From: DSUN01 sp035527715
Lineage (GTDB): Bacteria > Planctomycetota > PUPC01 > DSUN01
NCBI GenBank assembly: GCA_035527715.1
Contig: DATKZY010000257.1
Location: forward strand, 1 to 64,000
Direction of reading: 5' to 3'
Length of the DNA: 64,000 nucleotides
Of the stretch, positions 44,073-53,384 are shown piece after piece. Positions within the stretch are counted from its first letter, which is position 1, and every line of letters starts with the position of its first letter. Both the position numbers and the translations under genes were made by a program. The notes beneath the pieces are model-generated. The model saw nothing but the letters and a program-made list of their open reading frames with translations, did no database searches and was not told the origin of the DNA.

Positions 44073-45524
44073 ATGCGAAGGCGGACCTGTCGGCGGGTGT
44101 TCCTTTCCTCCACGCTTGGCGGGGCGGCGGGGCTGGTGATCCTGCGCGACAGCGCCTCTGCGCAGGCCACGAAGGCCAACGACAAGCTCAATGTCGCCCT
44201 CATCGGCGTGGGGGGGCGCGGCACCTGGTTCGTGGACACGATCCCGCGGATGCAGAACGTCGTGGCGTTCTGCGACGTGAATGCGCAGAAGATCGCCGAG
44301 GCATTCAAGCACTGCGCGCAGCGAGCCGCCGACTACCCGAAGTCGCCCAACGCCTGGGAGAGGAATGCCGCTCCAGCCTTCGCGCGCGTGACCGAGGACA
44401 AGACGAAGGTCTACAACGATTTCCGCAAGATGATTGACGAGATGGGGCAGGGGCTCGACGCGGTCATCGTGGCCACGCCCGACCACACGCACGCGGTCGC
44501 CTCGGCCTATGCGATTCGAGCCGGCAAGGGGGTCTTCTGCGAGAAGCCGCTCACCCGCCTCGTGTTCGAGTCGCGGGCCCTCCGCGAACTGGCGCGCAAG
44601 CACAAGGTGGCCACCGCGATGGGGAACCAGGGCACCTACAGCGGCGCCTTCCGCCGCGCCCTCGAGCTCATTCGCAACGGCACCCTCGGCGAGATCAGGG
44701 AAGTGCACGTCTGGAACTCGGGCGGCGGCTCCGACAAGACCGAGCCGCCGAAGGGCGAGCAGCCCGTGCCCGACTACCTCAAGTGGGACCTCTGGCTCGG
44801 CCCCGCGAAGATGCGCCCGTTCCACCGCGACTGGCTGCGGCGCAACGCCTGGCGCGACTTCGGCACCTGCCAGCTCGGCAACTGGGCCTCCCACACCGCC
44901 AACCTCGCGGTCATGGCCATCAAGACCCACGAGCTCTGGCTTGCGGATCCCCCGAAGGACCCGCATCCCGTCGTCCGCATCGAGGCGAAGACCTCGGGGA
45001 TCAACAGGCTCTCGTTCCCCAAGTGGGAGCTGATCAAGTGGGAGGTCCCCGCGCGAGCCGAGTTCCCGCCGATCACCATCACCTGGCACAACGGCGGCGC
45101 CCCGGGCCGCAAGGAGCTTGTTGACTCCATCCAGAAAGAGATCACCGACCCGAAGCAGAAGAACCTGGACTTCGCCGGCACGCTCTTCGTCGGCACCAAG
45201 GGCCGCCTCTACGCCACCGGGCACAACGCCACGTTCGGCCTCCTGCCCGAGGAGCAGTTCAAGGGCGTGCAGCGCGACCGCCCCGAGCAGGTCGAGCAGT
45301 CCCGCGGCCCCGAGCAGGACTGGTTCCTGGCGTGCAAGGGAGGCAAGCCGCCCTGGTCGAACTTCGACTACGCCGACGCGCTCAACGAGTTCCTCATGCT
45401 CGGCAACGTCGCCACCCAGTTCGAGGGCAAGCTCGAGTACGACCCGGTCGACATGAAGATCGTGAACAACGCGGAGGCCGACAAGGCACTCCGGTGCGAG
45501 TACCGCGAGGGATGGGCACTGTAG
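44073..45524 (+). CDS. Tat-exported Gfo/Idh/MocA oxidoreductase
   Basis: A 483-residue protein with a twin-arginine leader (CRRVFLSSTLGGAAG). Rossmann loop VALIGVGGRGTWF; VFCEKPLTR gives the catalytic Lys; KWDLWLGPAKMRPFH and LGNWASHTANLA are conserved in the large exported subfamily. It is a close paralogue of the protein at 46449. First gene of a cluster with an isomerase, the paralogue and a UROD-like protein. Confidence 0.9.
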   Translation: MRRRTCRRVFLSSTLGGAAGLVILRDSASAQATKANDKLNVALIGVGGRGTWFVDTIPRMQNVVAFCDVNAQKIAEAFKHCAQRAADYPKSPNAWERNAAPAFARVTEDKTKVYNDFRKMIDEMGQGLDAVIVATPDHTHAVASAYAIRAGKGVFCEKPLTRLVFESRALRELARKHKVATAMGNQGTYSGAFRRALELIRNGTLGEIREVHVWNSGGGSDKTEPPKGEQPVPDYLKWDLWLGPAKMRPFHRDWLRRNAWRDFGTCQLGNWASHTANLAVMAIKTHELWLADPPKDPHPVVRIEAKTSGINRLSFPKWELIKWEVPARAEFPPITITWHNGGAPGRKELVDSIQKEITDPKQKNLDFAGTLFVGTKGRLYATGHNATFGLLPEEQFKGVQRDRPEQVEQSRGPEQDWFLACKGGKPPWSNFDYADALNEFLMLGNVATQFEGKLEYDPVDMKIVNNAEADKALRCEYREGWAL

Positions 45525-45557
45525 ACGGGGCGTCTCTGCCCCGCGAAGGAGAATGTC

Positions 45558-46445
45558 ATGGCACAAGAGGTGCATCGTCGAGGGTTCCTGGGCACAGCGA
45601 TTGCCCTGGGCGCCGGCGTCGGGCTGCGTTCGCGTGGCCTCTTCGCCGCCGAACCGGGCAAGGGCGCGCCGAACTGCGAGAAGCTCGGCTGGCGCTTCGG
45701 CATCACGGCCTACACGTTCCGCCACCTGGCCCTGTGCGAGACCGCCGAGCAGGTCGCCGCACTCGGCCTCCGCTACATCGAGGGCTTCACCTGGCAGAAG
45801 CTCAGCGCCAAGAAGCCCAACGTCGTGACCAACGAGACCATGTCGGCCGACGACCGCAAGGAGACGAAGGCCCGCCTCGCCGACATCGGCGTCCAGCTCG
45901 TTTCCTGCTACTGCCAGGCGATGGCGAAGGAGGACGCCTGCCGCAGGCTCTTCGACTGGGCGAAGGAGATGGGGATGGAAATCCTCGTCGCTGAGCCGCC
46001 GCTGAACGCCTACGACATGCTGGCCAAGCTCTGCGACGAGTTCCAGCTCACCCTCGGCGTCCACAACCACCCCAAGCCGTCATTCTATGCGAATCCCGAC
46101 ACGTTCCTGAGGGCCGCCGAGGGCCGCACGAAGCGCATCGGCGCCTGCTGCGACACGGGCCACTGGGCTCGCACGGGCATCCAGCCCGTCGAGGCGCTCA
46201 AGAAGGTCGAGGGGCGCATCGCCGAACTTCACCTCAAGGACATCGCGAAGTTCGGCGACGCGAAGTCGCCCTGCGTGGTGTTCGGGGCAGGGGAGGGCGA
46301 CATCGCGGGCATCGTCAAGGAGATTCGCCGCCAGGGCATCAAGCCCCTCCTCACCATCGAGCACGAGGTCACTGCGCCCGATCTCGCCGAGCAGGTGGCG
46401 GCCTGCATCGCCTACTTCGACAAGGTCGCGGGCGAAAAGGAGTGA
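45558..46445 (+). CDS. Tat-exported sugar phosphate isomerase/epimerase-like protein
   Basis: A 295-residue protein with twin-arginine leader VHRRGFLGTAIALGAG. The body is a xylose-isomerase-like TIM barrel: LGVHNHPKPSF, CCDTGHWARTG, IAELHLKDI and TIEHEV carry the Glu/Asp/His metal ligands expected for this fold. Such proteins epimerise or isomerise sugars or keto-sugars, and 3-keto-sugar chemistry would match the flanking oxidoreductases. Starts 33 nt after the first oxidoreductase, with AGGAG upstream. Confidence 0.87.
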   Translation: MAQEVHRRGFLGTAIALGAGVGLRSRGLFAAEPGKGAPNCEKLGWRFGITAYTFRHLALCETAEQVAALGLRYIEGFTWQKLSAKKPNVVTNETMSADDRKETKARLADIGVQLVSCYCQAMAKEDACRRLFDWAKEMGMEILVAEPPLNAYDMLAKLCDEFQLTLGVHNHPKPSFYANPDTFLRAAEGRTKRIGACCDTGHWARTGIQPVEALKKVEGRIAELHLKDIAKFGDAKSPCVVFGAGEGDIAGIVKEIRRQGIKPLLTIEHEVTAPDLAEQVAACIAYFDKVAGEKE

Positions 46446-46448
46446 GCC

Positions 46449-47822
46449 ATGGTCAGCCGACCGAATCGTCGGGCGTTTCTCGGGAGCGTCGCCCGCACGG
46501 GTGCGGGCATCGCTATCCTCACCCACGCCGCTTCGGCGCGAAGCTACGCCGCGAATGAGAAGCTCAGCCTCGCCCACATCGGCGCGGGCGGGCGGGGCCG
46601 CGAGCTGCTCCTCGGCTTCTCGCGGCAGGAGAACTCGGTCGCCCTGTGCGACGTGAACGAGAGCAAGGCCACGGAGATGTACAAGAAGTTCCCGGACCTG
46701 CCGAAGTTCCACGACTACCGGGAGATGCTCGACAAGATGGGGAAGCAGATTGACGCGGTGGTCGTGGCCACGCCCGACCACTCGCACGCCCCTGCCTCGG
46801 CCCTCGCCATCCGCGCCGGCAAACACGTCTACACCGAAAAGCCGCTGACCCGCACGGTCTTCGAGTCGCGCACCCTGCGGAAGCTGGCCAAGGAGTTCAA
46901 GGTCGCCACCTCGATGGGCAACCAGGGCACGGGCAGCGCCCAGTTCCGCCGCGCCCTCGAGCTGATCCGCGACGGCACGCTCGGCACGATCAAGGAGGTC
47001 CACACCTGGAACGACCAGGGCAGCGCCGACCACCCCGAGCCGCCGAAGGAGGAGGCCAAGGTGCCGCCCTACCTCAACTGGGACCTCTGGCTCGGCCCCG
47101 CCGCCGTCCGCCCCTTCCATCCCCGGTGGCTCTGGTGGTCAAGCTGGCGCGACTTCGGCACCGCCAACCTCGGCAACTGGGCGTCCCACACGCAGAACCT
47201 CGCCTTCATGTCGCTGAAGGTGGACAGCCTCTGGTACGCCGATCCCGCCACGAAGCCCATCCTCCGCGTCGAGGCCAAGGTGAACCACATCAACCGCCTG
47301 TCGTTCCCCAAGTGGGAGCACGTGCAGTGGCACATCCCCGCCCGAGGCGATCTCCCGCCCATCACGTTCCACTGGCACAACGGCAGCAGCCGCCCCGGCA
47401 TCAAGGACGACCTCAAGAAGATCCTCGGCCACGACGTCGCGTGGGGGCCGAAGGACTGGAGCGAATGGGCCGGCTGCCTCATCATCGGCGCCGAGGGCAA
47501 GCTCCACACCACGGGCCACAACGCGACGTTCAAAATGGTCCCCGAGGAGAAGTTCAAGGGCGTTCAGCAACAGAAGCCTGAGAAGGTAGATGCCTCGGCC
47601 GGCCACGAGCGCGACTGGCTGCTCGCCGCCCGCGGCGGCAAGCCGGCGTGGGCCAACTACGACTACTCCGGCCCGCTCACCGAGTTCAACATGCTCGGCA
47701 ACGTCGCCACGCAGTTTGAGGGCGTGCTCGAATACGACCCCCTCGAGGGCAAGATCGTCAACAACGAGGAGGCCGACAAGGCCCTCAAGATGGGCGAGTA
47801 CCGCCAGGGGTGGACCTTGTGA
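46449..47822 (+). CDS. Tat-exported Gfo/Idh/MocA oxidoreductase (paralogue)
   Basis: A 457-residue protein with twin-arginine leader NRRAFLGSVARTGAG. LAHIGAGGRG is the Rossmann loop and VYTEKPLTR the catalytic Lys motif. It shares long identical stretches with the protein at 44073 (SFPKWE, TGHNATF, NMLGNVATQFEG), so the pair arose by duplication around the isomerase gene. It starts 3 nt after the isomerase gene. Confidence 0.9.
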   Translation: MVSRPNRRAFLGSVARTGAGIAILTHAASARSYAANEKLSLAHIGAGGRGRELLLGFSRQENSVALCDVNESKATEMYKKFPDLPKFHDYREMLDKMGKQIDAVVVATPDHSHAPASALAIRAGKHVYTEKPLTRTVFESRTLRKLAKEFKVATSMGNQGTGSAQFRRALELIRDGTLGTIKEVHTWNDQGSADHPEPPKEEAKVPPYLNWDLWLGPAAVRPFHPRWLWWSSWRDFGTANLGNWASHTQNLAFMSLKVDSLWYADPATKPILRVEAKVNHINRLSFPKWEHVQWHIPARGDLPPITFHWHNGSSRPGIKDDLKKILGHDVAWGPKDWSEWAGCLIIGAEGKLHTTGHNATFKMVPEEKFKGVQQQKPEKVDASAGHERDWLLAARGGKPAWANYDYSGPLTEFNMLGNVATQFEGVLEYDPLEGKIVNNEEADKALKMGEYRQGWTL

Positions 47823-47838
47823 GGGGGGCTCAGCCCCG

Positions 47839-48930
47839 ATGGACTCGCGCGAACGGGTCGCTCTCGCCCTCGCTCACCGGGAGCCCGACCGGGTCCCCGT
47901 GGACTACTGGGCCGCGCCCGAGGCGACCGGGAAGCTGCTTCGCCGCCTGGGCCTCAGGTCGCAGGAGCAGTTGCTTCAGCGCCTCGACGTGGACTTCCGC
48001 TACATTGACGGCCCGCGCTACGTCGGCCCCGAGTCCCGCCGCGCCCGCGATGGCAGCGTCGAGGACCACTGGGGCGTGCCGCGCGTCCGCGTGAGCGTGG
48101 GCACAGGCGACCGCGCGGCCGCCTACTGGGAAGTCGCCCGCTTCCCGCTGGCCGACGCGAAGTCCGTGGACGAAATCCGCGACTACCCCCACTGGCCCAG
48201 CCCCACGTGGTTCGACTACGCCGTGGTGCGCGAGCAGGTGGCAGCGGCGCGGCGGACGGGTAGGGTGGTCGTGTTCATGGGCGACCGGCTGAATCGCTGC
48301 GCGCAGCTCAAGCCCGCGATGTACCTGCGAGGCGTCGAGCAGATTCTCCTCGACTTCGCCCTCGCGCCCGACATTGCGGAGGCGATCCTCGCGCGAATCG
48401 CGGCCTTCTACCTCGAGTACGCGAAGCGCACTCTCGAGGCCGCCGGCGGCGGGATCGATGTGTTCATGATGGGCGACGACTTCGGCACCCAGACGGGGCC
48501 GTTCCTCTCGCCCGCCATGTGGCGGCGGTTCCTGCGCCCGGGCTTCCAGGCGCTCACCCGCCTCGGCAGGCGCTACGGCTGCAAGGTCGCCCACCACTCC
48601 TGCGGCTCCATCAGGCCGATCATGCCCGACCTCATCGAGTGCGGACTCGACATCCTCAACCCGCTCCAGCCCGACGTGGCGGACATGGACCACCGGGAGC
48701 TGAAGCGCGAGTTCGGCCGCAGCCTCTCCTTCCACGGCTCCATCTCGATCCAGCGAACGCTCCCGTTCGGCACGCCTCGCGACGTCCGCCGCGAGGTGCG
48801 CGAGCGCATGGCCACCCTCGCGCCAGGCGGCGGGTTCATCTTCTGCACCGCCCACAACATCCAGGGCGACACCCCCGTCCGAAACATCGAAGCTCTCTTC
48901 GACGCCTACCGGACCCTGGGCCGCTACTGA
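47839..48930 (+). CDS. UROD/MtaA family protein with intact HxC zinc motif
   Basis: A 363-residue TIM-barrel protein (MDSRERVALALAHREPDRVP). Unlike the two other UROD-like proteins here, it keeps AHHSCGSIRP (His253, Cys255) and a C-terminal FIFCTAHNIQ (Cys336), the three zinc ligands of corrinoid:coenzyme-M-type methyltransferases. This argues for thiol- or methyl-group chemistry rather than uroporphyrinogen decarboxylation. It follows the oxidoreductase gene by 16 nt and ends before a new promoter. Confidence 0.88.
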   Translation: MDSRERVALALAHREPDRVPVDYWAAPEATGKLLRRLGLRSQEQLLQRLDVDFRYIDGPRYVGPESRRARDGSVEDHWGVPRVRVSVGTGDRAAAYWEVARFPLADAKSVDEIRDYPHWPSPTWFDYAVVREQVAAARRTGRVVVFMGDRLNRCAQLKPAMYLRGVEQILLDFALAPDIAEAILARIAAFYLEYAKRTLEAAGGGIDVFMMGDDFGTQTGPFLSPAMWRRFLRPGFQALTRLGRRYGCKVAHHSCGSIRPIMPDLIECGLDILNPLQPDVADMDHRELKREFGRSLSFHGSISIQRTLPFGTPRDVRREVRERMATLAPGGGFIFCTAHNIQGDTPVRNIEALFDAYRTLGRY

Positions 48931-48950
48931 GGGCCCTCCGATTCTCCACT

Positions 48951-48978
48951 TTGCGGGCGCGGCGCGTTCCGCTATAAT
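48951..48978 (+). promoter_or_regulatory. Promoter for the GH123-like gene at 49035
   Basis: TTGCGG (48951-48956), 16 nt spacer, perfect TATAAT (48973-48978), 56 nt before the ATG. Confidence 0.7.
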
Positions 48979-49034
48979 CCGCCTGCCGTCGCGGGGACCG
49001 GAGCAGGGGAAGCCAGAACACGAAAGGCGCACGC

Positions 49035-52000
49035 ATGAGGCAACTCGCCGCCCTGAGCATCGCTCTCTCGTTGTCCTCCGCCCTCGCCGGCGGCCTCGCC
49101 TACGACGAGCAGTTCGTTCCACGCTTCAACGTGCCGCGCATCTCGAAGCCGCCGGCCATTGACGGCACGATCGGCGCCGACGAGTGGCGCGAGGCCGTGA
49201 AGGTCATGGGCGTCGTCTGGACCAGCACCCTCAACTACCGCGACCGCCCCATCTCCTTCTGGGTCGCCTGGGACCCCAAGCACCTCTACATCGCCGCCCG
49301 CAGCGACATCCTGCCCGGCCATCGCCTCTATCGCAGCAAGCGCGAGAAGTACACCGCCGGCGTCGTCTTCGACGATTCCTACGAGCTGGGCATCTTCCTC
49401 CACGACCGCAACAAGCTGCCCGGCCAGGTCTCCAGCTTCCTCAAGTTCGTCATCAACTCGCTGGGCAGCGGCGAGTTCATGAAGCTCTATCCCTCCATCG
49501 GCCAGAACCTCTTCAACTGGCGGCCCGACATGGCCATCGCCAACCGCATCCACGAGGAGGCCGGCAAGCAGTGGTGGGACATGGAGCTGGCAGCCAGTCT
49601 CGCCGACCTCCAGATGCCCGTCGAGCACAAGGCCGGCGACAGGATGGACATCCTTCTCGCCGCGCCGCTCAAGAACCCCCAGTGGCAATGGCTCGACGTG
49701 CCCAGTGCATCCGGCCACCTCGAGCACTACGGCTTCCCCCGCACCCTGCTCATCGCCGACAAGCCCTACGTGCAGATCGAGCAACTGAGCGGCCTCCACG
49801 ACGAGAGGCTCAATCTCAAGAGCGTGATCTACAACCCGTCCGACAAGCCGGTCAGCGTCAAGGCCAGCGCGAGCATCCTCCACGGCAAGATGGGCCGGGC
49901 ACGCGACCGCGGCATGCCCGAGAATGCCAAGCCCGTCGTCCAGGAGGAGAAGACGCTCACGATCCCCGCCAAAGGCTCCGCCCGCTTCGACGTGGCCAAG
50001 GCATTCCCCGGCCTCGCGTATCCCAAGCCCGAGCGCAACGAGCCGGGCGAGCTGTCGTGGTACAGCTACAGCGTCACCCTCGCGGATGATCCAAAGGCCG
50101 ATCCTATCTACACCTATCAGCTCAGCTTCGCGGGCACCGACAAGAGCTACCTGGCCGCGAAGCCCCGCGAGATCATCTTCGAATACGCGGCCAACTGGAA
50201 CCCCGTGCGCGGCCTGCTGTTCCTGAGCGCCGACACCCTCGACGCCCAGCTTCCCGCCGGCACCAAGGCCGCCGGCGCCGAGTTCGAGATCACGAAGGAC
50301 GCCAAGCCCGTGAAGAAGGGCCGCCTTGGCCACTACGTTTACTACAAGTATGAGGACCTCATCGAGCTACCGGGCGTCCGGCCCGGCGAGTACCAGGTGA
50401 AGCTCAGCCTCGTGGATGCGAGCGGCAAGGCGCTGCTCACCCGCGACGGCATCAAGCTCGCGAAGAAGGACGAGGCGAAGGAGTTCGCCAAGTGGTGGGG
50501 CAACAAGCTCGGCGACACCGAGAAGGTGCTCGAGCCCTACGAGCCGCTGCGAGCAAGCGGTAGCGGCCTGTTCGGGGGCGGCACGAAGATCGCCTGCACC
50601 CGCCGCGTCTACCACCTCGATTCCCTTGGCCTGCCCCGCCAGATCGAGGCGAACGGCGGCGACGTGCTGGCGGCCCCCGCCCGCATCGTGGTAAAGGTCG
50701 GCGGCAAGGAGCATGTCGTCCCAACCCGCCGCAAAGCGAGAATCACGAGCGAGAAGGATTGGCGGGTCGAGTTCGAGGGCTCTGCCGCCAAGGCCGCCGG
50801 CCTCGTCTTCAGCGCCAAGGGCTCGGTCGAGCAGGACGGCCTTGTGGAACTGGAACTCACCTATGCGCCCGAGAAGGAGCCGGTCGAGATCGAGGAGCTT
50901 CGCATCGAGTGGCCGCTCGACGACCGCGACGGGCTGCACATGGCGTGCATCGGCCAGGGGAACAACTACTGCGCCCGCTCGATCGGCAAGGTGCCCCACG
51001 GCGAGGACGAGGTGTGGAACACCCTCAAGGGCATCGGGCTGACAGGCTCGGGCATGACCACGGGCAGCTTCACCGACAACCTGTGGCTCGGCACCGAGCG
51101 TCGCGGCCTGCTCTGGACCGCCGACTCCGACCGCGGCTGGGAGCCCGACGACAGGGTGCCTGCTCATTCGCTCATCCGCCCGACACAGCAGGTGCGTGCC
51201 CCGGGGAAGGTCGAAGAGGCGGCTGTGCCACTCGGCCTGGTCGTCATCCGCAACAACATTGTCGGCAGCTACCCCGGCAAGAAGCCCCTCAAACTGGCCG
51301 AGCCGCGCACGATTCGTTTCGGCTACAACGCCACGCCCTTCCGCCACCTCACCCCAGGCTGGCGGCTCAACCAGGTCTCCGCCGCCAACGGCTTCTCCGG
51401 CGGAAAGTACAAGGTCAACTGGGACACGGGGCAGGACTTCTTCTCGATTCTCAGCCCGCCCTTCCCCGACACGAAGCGGTGGCCCGAGTACTATGCCTAC
51501 TGCAAGGCCGAGTGCGACAAGCTCTCGCAGCGCGGCCTCTACGATGGCTCTGCCCGCCTCGGCATGTGGACGAACAACCAGATCGCCCTCCGCGGCTACA
51601 TGAACAAGTCCATCGAGCCGGGCGTCTACGACTACTTCGCCGGCGACTGGGTGCCCGGCGGCGAAATCCTGTCGGCGACTTATCGCGACTACATGATGTG
51701 GCTCCAGGACCGCCTCATCCGCGAGGGCGGCTGCACGCATTTCTACTACGACATCAGCTTCACGGGGCACTTCGCCCGCGCCCTCGCCGCAGGCTTCGGC
51801 TACCGCCTGCCCGACGGCCGCATCCAGCCCGAAAGCGACGCCGCGAATCTCCGCGCGTGGTACAAGCGCGTCTGGGCGCTGATGCAGGAGACGGGGCAGT
51901 ACCCCGGCGGCGTGAGCGGCCACGCCACCAACTCCATCTGCCTCAAGGCGCTGCCCTTCGCCGACTCCATCCTCGACTCCGAATACCCGATGCTCGACCC

Positions 52001-53060
52001 GATCAGCGTCTACCCCAGCGACCGCATGATCGCGATGTCGTGCTCGCACAACTTCGGGGTGAACATCAGCCACCTGGGCTTCATGAACCCCACCTGGCCC
52101 GCGATGCACGACGCCGTGATGGGCGGACTCCAGGGCAGCATCTTCAACCACCAGGCATTCAAGCACTGGGGCATCAGCCGCCCCGACGTCGAGTTCATCC
52201 CCTACTGGCGCAACCAGCAAGTTGTCACGGAGATCACTCCGGGCATCATCGTCAGCATGTGGAAGCGTCCCGGTTCGGTCGCCATGGCCGTGTGCAACTA
52301 CGGCCCGGATGAAGAGGGGAAGGAGAAGACGCGGCCGTTCCACGCAAAGCTCGATCTGAAAGCCCTCGGCGTGCCCTCGGGGCTGAGCGGCGAGCGGCTC
52401 CGCGTCCACCAGCTCCTCAACAACCCCGCCCAGTATCGCTACACCGGCCACCTCAAGTGGTATGAGGAGCTGCCCGGCGACCCCGACGACGCGAAGAAGC
52501 ACGAGCACTCGCGCCAGCGGACGGTGCCGCCCATCGAGCCGAAGCTCGACCCCGCGACGGGCGTCCTCGACGGCTTCAGCGTCTTCTACCACGACGTCCG
52601 CTACCTGGTCATCCACTGGGAGGATCAGCCGATCAACGACGCGGCGTGGAAGGGCATCCTCGCGGGCGACGTGAGGCAAGCTGCACTTGATTGGGGCATC
52701 AACACGGCGAAGCCTGAGGGCATCGAGGCCCCCGCTCCTGGCGTCGTTAGCAATGCCTGGCAGCAGCCCCGAAGCGTGCTGCTCCACGTCACCAATGTGG
52801 CAGGCGACGAGAAGAAGCCGACAACCGTGAAACTCGACCTCGACCTGGCCCGCCTCGGCATCAAGGTCGAGAAGCTCTGGCGCGAGTTTACCTCGATCGT
52901 GCCTCTCGACGGCGGCCCCGCCGACAACATCACCGACGAGCCGAAGGAGAACGACCATCGCCTCAACCGCGGCGCCGTCCTCTTCAACGGCTGGACGGGC
53001 AACGTCTGGCTCCGCCTCAAGAAGGGCGAATCCCGCACCTTTGCCATTGACCGTTACTGA
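49035..53060 (+). CDS. Secreted CBM9 plus GH123-like (DUF6067) glycoside hydrolase
   Basis: A 1341-residue protein with signal peptide MRQLAALSIALSLSSALAGG. Residues about 35-230 match a CBM9-type module (KPPAIDGTIGADEWREA, FWVAWDPKHLYIAARSD). The centre (about 380-1150) resembles DUF6067/GH123-like enzymes; THFYYDISF, DSEYPMLD and HWGISRPDVEF contribute acidic and aromatic residues typical of a sugar-cleaving barrel. A beta-sandwich closes the C-terminus. It is a single-gene unit behind a strong promoter. The natural glycan is unknown; GH123 enzymes remove N-acetylgalactosamine. Confidence 0.72.
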   Translation: MRQLAALSIALSLSSALAGGLAYDEQFVPRFNVPRISKPPAIDGTIGADEWREAVKVMGVVWTSTLNYRDRPISFWVAWDPKHLYIAARSDILPGHRLYRSKREKYTAGVVFDDSYELGIFLHDRNKLPGQVSSFLKFVINSLGSGEFMKLYPSIGQNLFNWRPDMAIANRIHEEAGKQWWDMELAASLADLQMPVEHKAGDRMDILLAAPLKNPQWQWLDVPSASGHLEHYGFPRTLLIADKPYVQIEQLSGLHDERLNLKSVIYNPSDKPVSVKASASILHGKMGRARDRGMPENAKPVVQEEKTLTIPAKGSARFDVAKAFPGLAYPKPERNEPGELSWYSYSVTLADDPKADPIYTYQLSFAGTDKSYLAAKPREIIFEYAANWNPVRGLLFLSADTLDAQLPAGTKAAGAEFEITKDAKPVKKGRLGHYVYYKYEDLIELPGVRPGEYQVKLSLVDASGKALLTRDGIKLAKKDEAKEFAKWWGNKLGDTEKVLEPYEPLRASGSGLFGGGTKIACTRRVYHLDSLGLPRQIEANGGDVLAAPARIVVKVGGKEHVVPTRRKARITSEKDWRVEFEGSAAKAAGLVFSAKGSVEQDGLVELELTYAPEKEPVEIEELRIEWPLDDRDGLHMACIGQGNNYCARSIGKVPHGEDEVWNTLKGIGLTGSGMTTGSFTDNLWLGTERRGLLWTADSDRGWEPDDRVPAHSLIRPTQQVRAPGKVEEAAVPLGLVVIRNNIVGSYPGKKPLKLAEPRTIRFGYNATPFRHLTPGWRLNQVSAANGFSGGKYKVNWDTGQDFFSILSPPFPDTKRWPEYYAYCKAECDKLSQRGLYDGSARLGMWTNNQIALRGYMNKSIEPGVYDYFAGDWVPGGEILSATYRDYMMWLQDRLIREGGCTHFYYDISFTGHFARALAAGFGYRLPDGRIQPESDAANLRAWYKRVWALMQETGQYPGGVSGHATNSICLKALPFADSILDSEYPMLDPISVYPSDRMIAMSCSHNFGVNISHLGFMNPTWPAMHDAVMGGLQGSIFNHQAFKHWGISRPDVEFIPYWRNQQVVTEITPGIIVSMWKRPGSVAMAVCNYGPDEEGKEKTRPFHAKLDLKALGVPSGLSGERLRVHQLLNNPAQYRYTGHLKWYEELPGDPDDAKKHEHSRQRTVPPIEPKLDPATGVLDGFSVFYHDVRYLVIHWEDQPINDAAWKGILAGDVRQAALDWGINTAKPEGIEAPAPGVVSNAWQQPRSVLLHVTNVAGDEKKPTTVKLDLDLARLGIKVEKLWREFTSIVPLDGGPADNITDEPKENDHRLNRGAVLFNGWTGNVWLRLKKGESRTFAIDRY

Positions 53061-53103
53061 GTACTGCTCCACAGAGAAAAGTGTACAAGAACCACGCTCT
53101 GCG

Positions 53104-53303
53104 GCCTTCGTGCCGAAGGCACGTCAGGACTTAGCCGGCGGCTTCAGCCGCCGGACTCGGGTGCCAGAATAAGCCCAGTCCCGCAGGGACGGTAGGATGG
53201 CTTCCCGGCGCGGGTTCTGCCGCCCCTTGCGGGGCTGAAGGCTGGGGACCGCCGGGTTCCGGCGGCTGAAGGGGCCGGCTAAGTTCTGGCGTCCCTGCGG
53301 GAC
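53104..53303. repeat. Composite REP-like multi-hairpin element
   Basis: Six palindromes in 200 bp: GCCTTCG-tgc-CGAAGGC (53104-53120), CCGGCGGCT-tc-AGCCGCCGG (53135-53154), GTCCC-gca-GGGAC (53178-53190), GCCCC-ttgc-GGGGC (53222-53235), CCGCCGG-gtt-CCGGCGG (53249-53265), GTCCC-tgc-GGGAC (53291-53303). Segments 53123-53138 and 53275-53290 are complementary at 14 of 16 positions and bracket four of them. No transposase is present. Confidence 0.85.
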
Positions 53304-53384
53304 GAAGCCCGAGGGAATCCCGCCTCACTATTGCGCGCCTTCCTCCGTGGATCGGTACTGAGTGACCGTGGCACGGCGGGCTTG

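Noticed and set aside
17240..48930. Haem biosynthesis role for the UROD-family genes
   Set aside because: Three divergent copies without any other tetrapyrrole gene and with MtaA-like or lost metal motifs.
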